This document shows positions 1 through 7,174 of a DNA stretch of 32,953 bases, piece after piece. Below the pieces are notes generated by a model. It did no database searches and was not told the DNA's origin. It saw nothing but the letters and a program-made list of their open reading frames with translations. The position numbers and the translations under genes are program-made. Source of the stretch: Prosthecobacter sp. (GTDB lineage: Bacteria; Verrucomicrobiota; Verrucomicrobiia; Verrucomicrobiales; Verrucomicrobiaceae); contig NZ_JAQSEA010000169.1 in assembly GCF_029946185.1 (NCBI RefSeq), positions 1 to 32,953 of the forward strand, given 5' to 3'. Within the stretch, counting starts at the first letter, position 1. Each line of letters opens with the position of its first letter.

Positions 1-1
1 C

Positions 2-1186
2 GGCGCGCCCCCGCATCAGGACATGTATGATTTGAAGATGGACGCGCCGCTGGAGATCCGCGGCCCTTATAAACCCATCAAGACCGCCGTCCCCGGCATC
101 CACATCTCCGAGCACGCACCGCGTCTCGCCAAGATCATGGACAAGCTGGTGCCCATCCGCAGCATGTACGGCTCCCCGAACGGCGCGCATGACAGCTTCA
201 TCTGCTACACCGGCAAGGCCCCGCCCGCGAACGGTGGCGGTGCCCCGGTCGGACGCCTTTCCGATCCGCCCTCCTTAGGTTCGGTCGTTTCCAGGCTCAA
301 AGGCCAGGCTGATCCCGCCATGCCAGCGTTCATCGGCCTCGCTCCGAAGGCCGGACATCCGCCTTACGGATCGCCGGGGCATCCCGGCTTCTGTGGCAAT
401 GCGCATGCCGCCTTCCGCCCGAACGGAGCAGGCATGGATGACCTCCAGCTCAATGGCATCACACTTGATCGTCTCGAAGACCGCCGCTCGCTGCTCACCG
501 GCTTTGACAAATTCCGCCGCGAAATGGATTCCAGCGGCCTCGTCGGCAGCATGGACGCCTTCAATCAGCAGGCTCTCAATGTGCTGACCTCCAGCAAGCT
601 GCTCACCGCGCTCGATTTGAACCAGGAGAAGCTCAAAACCCGCGAACGCTACGGCAAGGGCGACTCCAAAAACTACGGCGATGGCGCTCCGCTCAATCTT
701 GAGCACTTCCTGCTCGCCCGCCGCCTCGTCGAAGCTGGCGCACGCGTGGTCACACTGAATTTTGGCCGCTGGGACTTCCACGACAACAATTACCCGCAAC
801 TCCTCCGCCACCTGCCATTGTTCGATCAAGGCATGAGCGCCCTTGTTGAAGATTTGCATGAGCGCGGACTCGACAAAGACGTCGCCGTAGTCGCCTGGGG
901 CGAGTTTGGCCGCACTCCGTTCATGAACAAAGACGGCGGTCGTGACCACTGGCCACGCGTCGGCGGTGCCTTGCTTGCTGGCGGCGGACTGAACACGGGA
1001 CAGGTCATCGGAGCCACCGACAAACTCGGCGGCGAACCCACCGAACGTCCGGTCCATTTTGGTGAAGTCTTTGCCACGCTCTACAAGCACATGGGCATCG
1101 ACGCCGTTAAGACCACGCTCAACGATCTGACCGGTCGTCCGCAGTTCTTGACCGATGGCTGGCAGCCGATGCCGGAGCTGATTTGA
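2..1186 (+). CDS. DUF1501 family protein, 5' end cut by window edge
   Basis: This is the C-terminal major part of a DUF1501 protein, a family placed in the alkaline phosphatase/sulfatase-like superfamily; members are usually exported by the Tat route and their biochemical role is unknown. The reading frame is open back to base 2 and reads GAPPHQDMYDLKMD, matching the GGPSHQDMFDMKPD segment of the paralog at 4870-6210. The first ATG visible (base 23) is therefore internal, and roughly 60 N-terminal residues including the Tat signal lie outside the window. Family blocks WGEFGRTP and GGRDHWPRV are intact, as is the terminal LTGRPQFLTDG. It aligns along its whole length with the third DUF1501 protein, including the shared RRLVEAGARVVTL and HERGLDKDV segments, so the two are close paralogs. 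Assignment is strong; function is not known. Confidence 0.93.
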   Translation, partial: GAPPHQDMYDLKMDAPLEIRGPYKPIKTAVPGIHISEHAPRLAKIMDKLVPIRSMYGSPNGAHDSFICYTGKAPPANGGGAPVGRLSDPPSLGSVVSRLKGQADPAMPAFIGLAPKAGHPPYGSPGHPGFCGNAHAAFRPNGAGMDDLQLNGITLDRLEDRRSLLTGFDKFRREMDSSGLVGSMDAFNQQALNVLTSSKLLTALDLNQEKLKTRERYGKGDSKNYGDGAPLNLEHFLLARRLVEAGARVVTLNFGRWDFHDNNYPQLLRHLPLFDQGMSALVEDLHERGLDKDVAVVAWGEFGRTPFMNKDGGRDHWPRVGGALLAGGGLNTGQVIGATDKLGGEPTERPVHFGEVFATLYKHMGIDAVKTTLNDLTGRPQFLTDGWQPMPELI

Positions 1187-1199
1187 GGTGGAAGGTGTC

Positions 1200-1227
1200 T
1201 TGCCCCTGCCCAGTGCAGGCGTATAGT
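1200..1227 (+). promoter_or_regulatory. Candidate sigma70-like promoter for the 60-aa gene
   Basis: TTGCCC (1200-1205) and TATAGT (1222-1227) are separated by 16 bp. Initiation about 7 bp past the -10 box would fall on or next to the ATG at 1234, which would make a leaderless or nearly leaderless mRNA. No Shine-Dalgarno sequence precedes the ATG. This is a match by eye only. Confidence 0.35.
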
Positions 1228-1233
1228 CTCTCC

Positions 1234-1416
1234 ATGTATCCGATCAAAACGACCATTCCAGAAGGCTTGGTCCTCAATGAAGGGGATGAAGCCGATCTGC
1301 GAGTGGTGGTCCAGGACGGGATAGTGGTGGTGACCAAGATTTTGCGGCAAAAGTCTGCTGCGGATGCCGCTACCCCTGATCACAAGATCAAGCTGGGTGT
1401 CTGGAACCGGAAGTAG
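1234..1416 (+). CDS. Small AbrB/MazE-like protein, 60 aa
   Basis: A 60-residue protein starting MYPIKTTIPEGLVLNEG. The pattern of a short beta strand, a Leu-x-x-Gly-Asp-Glu turn (LNEGDEADL) and a second strand with a Gly turn (DGIVVVTK) is reminiscent of the swapped-hairpin AbrB/SpoVT domain of transition-state regulators and MazE-type antitoxins. That is an inference from pattern, not a firm family match. The frame is also open upstream to 1183, overlapping the previous stop, but those residues (Cys/Pro-rich) look non-coding and the ATG at 1234 sits just behind a plausible promoter. No toxin gene is adjacent: its neighbours on both sides are DUF1501 genes. It could be a regulator of the cluster, an orphan antitoxin, or a spurious call. 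Confidence 0.55.
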   Translation: MYPIKTTIPEGLVLNEGDEADLRVVVQDGIVVVTKILRQKSAADAATPDHKIKLGVWNRK

Positions 1417-1460
1417 GCCGTTTGGAAAGGCTTGGCGACAGCCTGCGTATTTGTAGGCGT

Positions 1461-2900
1461 ATGTCCTTCCCGCATCCAGCGCATCCCGTCTCCCGCCGCG
1501 AAGTCATTCAGGCCGGGGCGGTGGGTTTGCTCGGCCTCGGCATGAACCATCTCAGCGCCCTTCAGGCGATGACGGCTGCCACGCAGCCGCAGCGTGCGAA
1601 GTCCGTGATCTACATCTTCCTTTCCGGCGGACTCGCGCAGCATGAAAGCTTCGACATGAAGCCTGACGCCCCCATGGAGATCCGTGGCGAGTTCAAGCCC
1701 ATTCGCACCCGCACCCCCGGCCTGCACATCTGCGAGCACCTGCCCAATCTCGCACGCATCTCGGAAAAGTGGTCGCTGGTGCGCTCGCTCACACATGGCA
1801 GCAGCGATCACTCGCTGGGCCATCACATCATGCTCACCGGTCGCACCGATGCGCCGCTGGGTTTTGATCCATCGAAGCCAAAAAAGTCCGACCATCCCAG
1901 CATGGCAGCACTGGCCACCGCACTGCTGCCAAAGCGCAAAGACAACCTGCCGCCCGCCATTGTTTTGCCAGACAAGCTTGTGCATCGCGAAGGTCGCATG
2001 CTCGCCGGACAGTTTGCCGGCACGCTCGGTGCCCAGCATGACCCGTGGTTCCTGCAGATGTCGCCTTACCATCCGAAGCACTACGGCGCTTATCCGAAAT
2101 ACCTCTTCCATCACGAGCGCGGCTTTGAGACGGATCCCTCCCTGCTCTTCCAGGCCCCGCATCTCTCGTTGCCGCAAGGGCTCACGATGGATCGCGTGAT
2201 GGACCGCGTCTCATTGCGCAATGCCTTGGAGCAGCAAACCTCGGATCTCACCGCATTGGCCGGTGATGAAGCCTTTGATTCCACCCGGCAGGCGGCCATC
2301 GGCCTGCTGAGCAATCGCAAGGTGCATGACGCCTTCAGCCTGGAAAAAGTCGATCCCAAGATGCTCGACCGCTACGGCCGCCACAGCTACGGCTGGTCGC
2401 TCCTCATGGCCCGCAGGCTCGTGCAAAGCGGCGTGCGCATGGTGCAGGTAAATCTTGGCAACAACGAGACCTGGGACACGCATCAAGCCGCTTGGGGCAA
2501 TCTGAAAAACTACCTGCTCCCGCCGATGGATCAGGCCGTGAGCGCCTTGATCGAAGACCTCGACGCCAGCGGCCAGTTGGATGAAACGCTCATCATCATG
2601 GGCGGCGAATTTGGCCGCACGCCCAAAATTAAGAGCATCTCCGCCACCGCCCTGCCGGGTCGCGATCACTGGGGCCACACACAAAGCGTCCTGCTCGCCG
2701 GCGGCGGCATCAAGGGCGGTCGCGTGATCGGTGAAACCGACAAGATCGGCGGTTATCCCGTCAGCGATGCCCAGACGCCCGAAAATCTCGCAGCCACCAT
2801 TTATGAGGCCCTCGGCCTCCCCAACGATCTCATGTGGCATGACTTCACCGGTCGTCCGCACACCCTCTACATGGGTTCCCCCATCAAAGGGCTGGCTTAG
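1461..2900 (+). CDS. DUF1501 family protein with Tat signal
   Basis: A 479-residue DUF1501 protein of full family length. The ATG at 1461 is chosen because it places a twin-arginine signal (SRREVIQAG, Arg12-Arg13, then the hydrophobic run AVGLLGLGMN) at a normal distance from the N-terminus; the frame is open to 1422. After the signal come VIYIFLSGGLAQHESFDMKP, then GEFGRTP and GRDHWGH near the C-terminus, and a final DFTGRP. It is clearly more diverged than the other two DUF1501 proteins here: it has QHESFD where they have HQDM(Y/F)D and an extra segment after the LTGR motif. It is probably periplasmic. The role is unknown; the family is often encoded beside DUF1549/DUF1553 proteins. It ends 7 bp before the convergent gene's stop codon. 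Confidence 0.93.
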   Translation: MSFPHPAHPVSRREVIQAGAVGLLGLGMNHLSALQAMTAATQPQRAKSVIYIFLSGGLAQHESFDMKPDAPMEIRGEFKPIRTRTPGLHICEHLPNLARISEKWSLVRSLTHGSSDHSLGHHIMLTGRTDAPLGFDPSKPKKSDHPSMAALATALLPKRKDNLPPAIVLPDKLVHREGRMLAGQFAGTLGAQHDPWFLQMSPYHPKHYGAYPKYLFHHERGFETDPSLLFQAPHLSLPQGLTMDRVMDRVSLRNALEQQTSDLTALAGDEAFDSTRQAAIGLLSNRKVHDAFSLEKVDPKMLDRYGRHSYGWSLLMARRLVQSGVRMVQVNLGNNETWDTHQAAWGNLKNYLLPPMDQAVSALIEDLDASGQLDETLIIMGGEFGRTPKIKSISATALPGRDHWGHTQSVLLAGGGIKGGRVIGETDKIGGYPVSDAQTPENLAATIYEALGLPNDLMWHDFTGRPHTLYMGSPIKGLA

Positions 2901-2907
2901 TCGCGCC

Positions 2908-3798
2908 TCACTTCCCTTCGCGCTCCGTCTTCGCCGTCACATCCACGCCATCAGACGTGATCTCGATGTTCCCATTCCAAGCCGTCACGAAAACCTTCGT
3001 GCCCAGCGGCTCAAACTGATCCTTCAATTTGTCCCCAGGCGATGGCACTTCGCTGCCTGCATAAAAGGCGAGGCACGAGGCGATGGCGAATTTCGGCTTC
3101 GTGGCGGTCACAAACTCAGGATGGGTGTTGAAGCCATGATGCGGCGCGGTAACGACCGTGGCTTTGAGTCTTTCAGGCGAAGTATGTTCCAAGACGTAGC
3201 GCTGCCCGGTGCCGTAGGCGTCACCGGGAAAGAAAAAGACGTTCTTGCCATGTTGAAGGCGTAGAAAGAGCGAGTTCGTATTCAGCAGGCCATGCTCGGT
3301 GATCTTCGCGGGATCGGTGTCGGTGTTGTGCATTTGTTTCGGTGGCGAAAGCACTTCCACGGTCAGCTCAGGACCAAAGTCGAGCGTGTCGCCCTCGGTG
3401 GCGGTGATGTATTTCGCACCGCGTTCCTGCGCGTGCTGGCGTATTCGGCTGTAGGCCAGCGCAAGACCGCGTGCCGAATAACCTGTGTCCACAAAGGTCT
3501 TCACCGGCAGGTGGTCGAGCAGCCAGAGCGCACCGCCGTAGTGATCGCCATGCGGATGGCTGATGGCGATGCCATCGAGCTGTGTGATGCCACGAGCTTT
3601 GAGAAACGGTTCAATGGTGTCGCGACCGGCATCATATTTGTCCGACTGATGGCCGGTGTCGATCATCCACGTTTTGCCGGAGGGCGTTTGCACCACGATG
3701 GCCAGCCCATGCTCCGGCATGCCAAGGTAGGTGACGATGAGCTTGCCGTCGCTGGCGTGCAGCGTGGCGGCGCAGAGTAAAAGCAGCAGGTGTTTCAT
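2908..3798 (-). CDS. Secreted metallo-beta-lactamase-fold hydrolase (ComEC C-terminal-like)
   Basis: A 296-residue protein starting MKHLLLLLCAATLHAS, a clear signal peptide. The metal-binding HxHxDH motif is present as HPHGDH (His81, His83, Asp85, His86), with a later GDAYG and a PHHGF motif. Together these match the soluble ComEC/Rec2-type branch of the metallo-beta-lactamase fold (COG2333-like). Family members cleave phosphodiesters, including DNA or RNA; the substrate here is unknown. I use the ATG at 3798 although the frame is open further upstream, because it gives the signal peptide and overlaps the upstream stop codon as ATGA. That 4-nt overlap implies translational coupling to the phospholipase C-like gene at 3795-4799. 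Both proteins plausibly act on phosphoester substrates. Confidence 0.88.
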   Translation of the reverse strand: MKHLLLLLCAATLHASDGKLIVTYLGMPEHGLAIVVQTPSGKTWMIDTGHQSDKYDAGRDTIEPFLKARGITQLDGIAISHPHGDHYGGALWLLDHLPVKTFVDTGYSARGLALAYSRIRQHAQERGAKYITATEGDTLDFGPELTVEVLSPPKQMHNTDTDPAKITEHGLLNTNSLFLRLQHGKNVFFFPGDAYGTGQRYVLEHTSPERLKATVVTAPHHGFNTHPEFVTATKPKFAIASCLAFYAGSEVPSPGDKLKDQFEPLGTKVFVTAWNGNIEITSDGVDVTAKTEREGK

Positions 3799-4799
3799 TC
3801 GTGTTTGAGTTGGTTCCATCCCTTCTTCGGCTGCGGCGGTAAATCCCGCCATTCGGGCACCAGCGCGATGGTTTGCTCCATCAAATCGGCGCACTGTTCC
3901 GCAATCGTGACCAGCGTGTCGCGCATGCCCGCCGCTTCCGCCATTTGAATCATCTGCGCATGCTCCAGCCCACCGCTCACGCGTTTCGCCTCCTCGCTGT
4001 CGCGTTGCACGTCTCGGAGCACGTCTTCTGTGTGATGCGGCAGCCAGCGGCGATTCTCCACGAGCACCGCATTCAACAGCGGCTGCAGTTCCGGCTTCCA
4101 GCCATCGTCGAAAACTTGTCCAAGCCTACCCCTCTTCCCAGCAATGCGCATGTAGTGTAATTGGATGGGCTCCACAGGCGTTGCCGCCATGTCGCGGAAA
4201 GTTTTGACCCAGTCGATGCCCAGTTCGCCGCCAATCGTGTGATACGTGAACTGATCCTGCACCACGCGGTTTCGCGGGGTGTAAACACCATCCAGCAGAT
4301 GCATGCGGATGCCCGGCTGCACGGATTTGATCAGCGAATCGCCCACAATGTGAACCATCCAGCCCAGCGCATAGGCCAGGCCGCGCTCGCTGGTCATGTC
4401 ATCGCGGATCGCCAGCGCGCAGTAGTCGGCCAGATGATCCCACGGCACACCCAGGCTAACCTCCGCTGCCGACCAGCCGAAGACGAGATGCGAGCGGCCA
4501 TAAAACAGACCATGAATCTCTTTGGGCCGGTAGTTGCGCCCTTCATGCTCCAGTGCCCATTGCTTCACCGCACCACCCGTGAGCGGACTTTTTCCCAGCG
4601 GCACGGTGCCAAAGCCGACCTCGCGTCCGGTGTCCACACACACGGCTTCAGGCATGACCTGAATGTCGCAGCCGAGATAGGCAGCACAGAGAAAGCTCGG
4701 CAGATGCCGCTCAATGATGGGCGACACCGCCAGCCCGCGTCCCTGCGCCGCTTTCGCCGCGAGGATGCCATACATCGTGTGCCCGATCAGTCCGCTCAT
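3795..4799 (-). CDS. Zinc-dependent phospholipase C / S1-P1 nuclease-like protein
   Basis: A protein of 334 residues if started at MSGLIGHTMYGIL (ATG at 4799). The frame continues to an ATG at 4871 and a TTG at 4877, but the extra residues are low in hydrophobicity and look non-coding. Spaced His and Asp residues (GHTMYG, LGCDIQ, GRSHLVFGW, LGWMVHIVGD, MHLLDG, QFTYHTIGG) recall the all-helical fold of zinc-dependent phospholipase C and S1/P1 nucleases, where such residues bind three zinc ions. I infer this from the pattern and do not claim a specific subfamily. There is no obvious signal peptide with this start. It is the first gene of a two-gene unit with the metallo-hydrolase downstream, and it lies head to head with the third DUF1501 gene. 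Confidence 0.7.
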   Translation of the reverse strand: MSGLIGHTMYGILAAKAAQGRGLAVSPIIERHLPSFLCAAYLGCDIQVMPEAVCVDTGREVGFGTVPLGKSPLTGGAVKQWALEHEGRNYRPKEIHGLFYGRSHLVFGWSAAEVSLGVPWDHLADYCALAIRDDMTSERGLAYALGWMVHIVGDSLIKSVQPGIRMHLLDGVYTPRNRVVQDQFTYHTIGGELGIDWVKTFRDMAATPVEPIQLHYMRIAGKRGRLGQVFDDGWKPELQPLLNAVLVENRRWLPHHTEDVLRDVQRDSEEAKRVSGGLEHAQMIQMAEAAGMRDTLVTIAEQCADLMEQTIALVPEWRDLPPQPKKGWNQLKHE

Positions 4800-4869
4800 G
4801 CTGCCTAACAACGCTCCACTGGCAAGAGAGCTGTCATTGTCTGCGTAGGTTAGTGGTCCCTCATCATTC

Positions 4870-6210
4870 ATGCTCAATCTCTACTCACATCCCAGCGGCG
4901 GCTATTGCGATGGTGTGTCGCGTCGAAACTTCCTCAAGATCGGCGGGCTTGCCATGGGCGGGCTGTCGTTGAATGATGTGCTGCGTGCCGAGTCCGCGCA
5001 GAAGACAGGCAAGTCGCACAAGGCCGTCATCATGATCTTCCTGCCCGGCGGCCCGTCGCATCAGGACATGTTCGACATGAAGCCGGACGCGCCGAGCGAG
5101 ATCCGCGGCGAGTTCAAACCCATCTCTACCAACGTCCCCGGCATCCAGATTTGCGAGCATCTGCCGCGTCTCGCCAAGATGATGGACAAGTGCACCCTCA
5201 TCCGCTCGCTGGCCGACTGTGATGTGCGCCACGATGCCTTCCAGTGTCTCACCGGCCGCAACTCCAAGCAGCAACCTCCCGGTGGCTGGCCTTCCTTCGG
5301 CTCCATCGTCTCCCGCTTGCAGGGCAGCGCAAATCCCGCCATGCCGCCCTTCGTCGGTCTCGCGCCAAAGATGGGCCACATGGAATGGGCGCGCACCGGT
5401 GAGCCGGGCTTCCTCGGCGTCGCGCATGCGCCCTTCCAAGCGAATCGCGGCGGTGGCACGGGAGACATGGCGCTTCACGGCATCACGATGGATCGCCTGC
5501 GCGATCGCAAGTCACTGCTCTCCAGCTTTGACAATCTGCGTCGTGACATGGATGCCACCGGCCTCATGGGTGGCGTCGATGTCTTCAATGAGCAGGCGCT
5601 CAATGTGCTCACGAGTCCGAAGTTGATCCAAGCCCTCGATTTGAGCCGTGAAGATCCGCGCGTCGTCGCGCGCTACGGCAAAGGCGAAAACCGCAACCGC
5701 GACGACGGCGGTCCTCGCTTGCCCGAGCACTTCCTTGCCGCGCGTCGTCTCGTCGAAGCCGGCGCACGCGTCGTCACACTCGCCTTCAGCCGCTGGGACT
5801 ACCATTCCAACAACTTCGGCCAGTTGCGCGAAGACCTGCCGCTGCTCGACAGCGGACTCACCGCCCTCATCGCCGATCTGCACGAGCGCGGTTTGGACAA
5901 AGATGTCTCCGTCGTCGTCTGGGGCGAATTTGGCCGCACGCCATTAATCAATGCCAAAGGCGGCCGCGACCACTGGCCGCGCGTCGCCTCCGCACTCCTA
6001 GCCTGCGGCGGCATGCGCCACGGTCAGGTCATCGGTGCCACCGACAAACAAGCGGGCGAGCCCACCGAACGCCCCGTCGCCTTTGGCGAAGTCTTCGCCA
6101 CCCTCTACAAGCAGATGGGCATCGACGTGACCAAAGCCACCCTCACCGATCTCACCGGCAGACCGCAATACCTCGTCGATGGCCATCTTCCGATGCCAGA
6201 ACTGGTGTGA
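4870..6210 (+). CDS. DUF1501 family protein with Tat signal
   Basis: A full-length DUF1501 protein of 446 residues. The N-terminus holds the Tat motif SRRNFLKIGG (Arg18-Arg19) followed by a hydrophobic stretch, so export of a folded protein is expected. The family blocks are FLPGGPSHQDMFDMKPDAP, WGEFGRTP, GGRDHWPRV and LTGRPQYLVDG. It is a near neighbour of the truncated first DUF1501 gene: the two share long identical runs throughout. The start ATG shares the palindrome CATG (4869-4872) with an alternative ATG of the divergent minus-strand gene. No Shine-Dalgarno sequence is seen. The stop codon overlaps the next gene's start as TGATG, suggesting coupling. Family function is unknown; it belongs to the alkaline phosphatase-like superfamily. 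Confidence 0.94.
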   Translation: MLNLYSHPSGGYCDGVSRRNFLKIGGLAMGGLSLNDVLRAESAQKTGKSHKAVIMIFLPGGPSHQDMFDMKPDAPSEIRGEFKPISTNVPGIQICEHLPRLAKMMDKCTLIRSLADCDVRHDAFQCLTGRNSKQQPPGGWPSFGSIVSRLQGSANPAMPPFVGLAPKMGHMEWARTGEPGFLGVAHAPFQANRGGGTGDMALHGITMDRLRDRKSLLSSFDNLRRDMDATGLMGGVDVFNEQALNVLTSPKLIQALDLSREDPRVVARYGKGENRNRDDGGPRLPEHFLAARRLVEAGARVVTLAFSRWDYHSNNFGQLREDLPLLDSGLTALIADLHERGLDKDVSVVVWGEFGRTPLINAKGGRDHWPRVASALLACGGMRHGQVIGATDKQAGEPTERPVAFGEVFATLYKQMGIDVTKATLTDLTGRPQYLVDGHLPMPELV

Positions 6211-7070
6211 TGGATCGCATGCCTCGTACCAAGATCTTCTTCGCTGTCCTGGCGCTGTTTATCGCTGTCTTCGTTCTATGGGCCCGTTTGGGGAAAACAT
6301 TCCCTGAATGGTTGTCCATTGTCGTGTGCTTTTGGATGTTTTTGGCTGGCCCTGTGGTGTTGTTCTTCACAGCGCGGCAGGCCCGTGATGAAATTCACTT
6401 TGAAAATCCGCGCGGGTTCATCGGCCTGGTTCTGCGAGTGTTGGTGGGCACACCGCTAGGCTGTTTCGGCGTTGTCTGCCTAGTGACCGGTTCTGCTGTG
6501 ATTGCGCTCGCGACATGGTCTGCATGGGCGAAAGCAGACTACAGCATGCTCAAGAATGTGCCGGGGCTGCTTGTCTTTGCTGGAATGTCTGCGTTCGGGT
6601 GGTTCGTCTTGCGGCATGCAATGCGGGGTGAAGGTCTGACATGGAGAGAAATCGAAGGATTCAAGCAGGCCCGGATCGACGCCCTTCTACATCCAGACTG
6701 GGCGTTTTACGCGGAGCACTTGGCGCGGCCGATTCCTGAGGCATTGAAAAAAATTTACGAAGTTCCTCGCCAAGTGCAGGCCTTCCCATGCCTTCGAGGC
6801 ATGGAGTCGGAGGAACACTCGATTGAGTTTGAGCCTCTCCGCCGGGACTACTGCGTGCCTGCCGCGGAAAGCGATCTGCCTTACGACATCGTTCCTGTCG
6901 CGATAGCCGATGATCAGAACTGGATATTCCTGAAGCCAGGCAAAGATGAGAGCGATCAAATTTTCATGGCGGACCCCGAGGAGCCTGGGGACATCCTGAT
7001 CCTGGCAGATTCTGTGGAGGCATTCCTTGCCGCACTGACTTGGGAAAACGAGCCTGGGTCAGACTCATGA
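6210..7070 (+). CDS. Four-TM membrane protein with SUKH/SMI1-like C-terminal domain
   Basis: A 286-residue protein that begins at the ATG inside TGATG, overlapping the DUF1501 stop by one base (a GTG one codon earlier is possible). Hydrophobic segments lie at about residues 9-27, 34-54, 70-103 and 117-137. The remaining 150 residues are soluble and acidic. They contain a Trp/Tyr-rich start (HPDWAFYAEHL), IPEALKKIY, then strands DIVPVAIADDQNWIFL, QIFMADPEEPG and the closing LADSVEAFLAAL. That ending resembles the SMI1/KNR4 (SUKH) fold, whose closing motif is a serine followed by a phenylalanine-rich helix. SUKH proteins are often immunity proteins against polymorphic toxins, but no toxin gene is nearby. 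Base composition looks less GC-rich than its neighbours, consistent with later acquisition. The SUKH assignment is tentative. Confidence 0.72.
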   Translation: MDRMPRTKIFFAVLALFIAVFVLWARLGKTFPEWLSIVVCFWMFLAGPVVLFFTARQARDEIHFENPRGFIGLVLRVLVGTPLGCFGVVCLVTGSAVIALATWSAWAKADYSMLKNVPGLLVFAGMSAFGWFVLRHAMRGEGLTWREIEGFKQARIDALLHPDWAFYAEHLARPIPEALKKIYEVPRQVQAFPCLRGMESEEHSIEFEPLRRDYCVPAAESDLPYDIVPVAIADDQNWIFLKPGKDESDQIFMADPEEPGDILILADSVEAFLAALTWENEPGSDS

Positions 7071-7174
7071 CTTGAAAAGGACCGCAAGGTGCCCCGGGCC
7101 GTTCCTTGGGCCAAGTGAGGGACTTTGCTTCCCAAGACAAGATTCGCATTCGAAGTCCGTAGGTTCTCCCTGTC

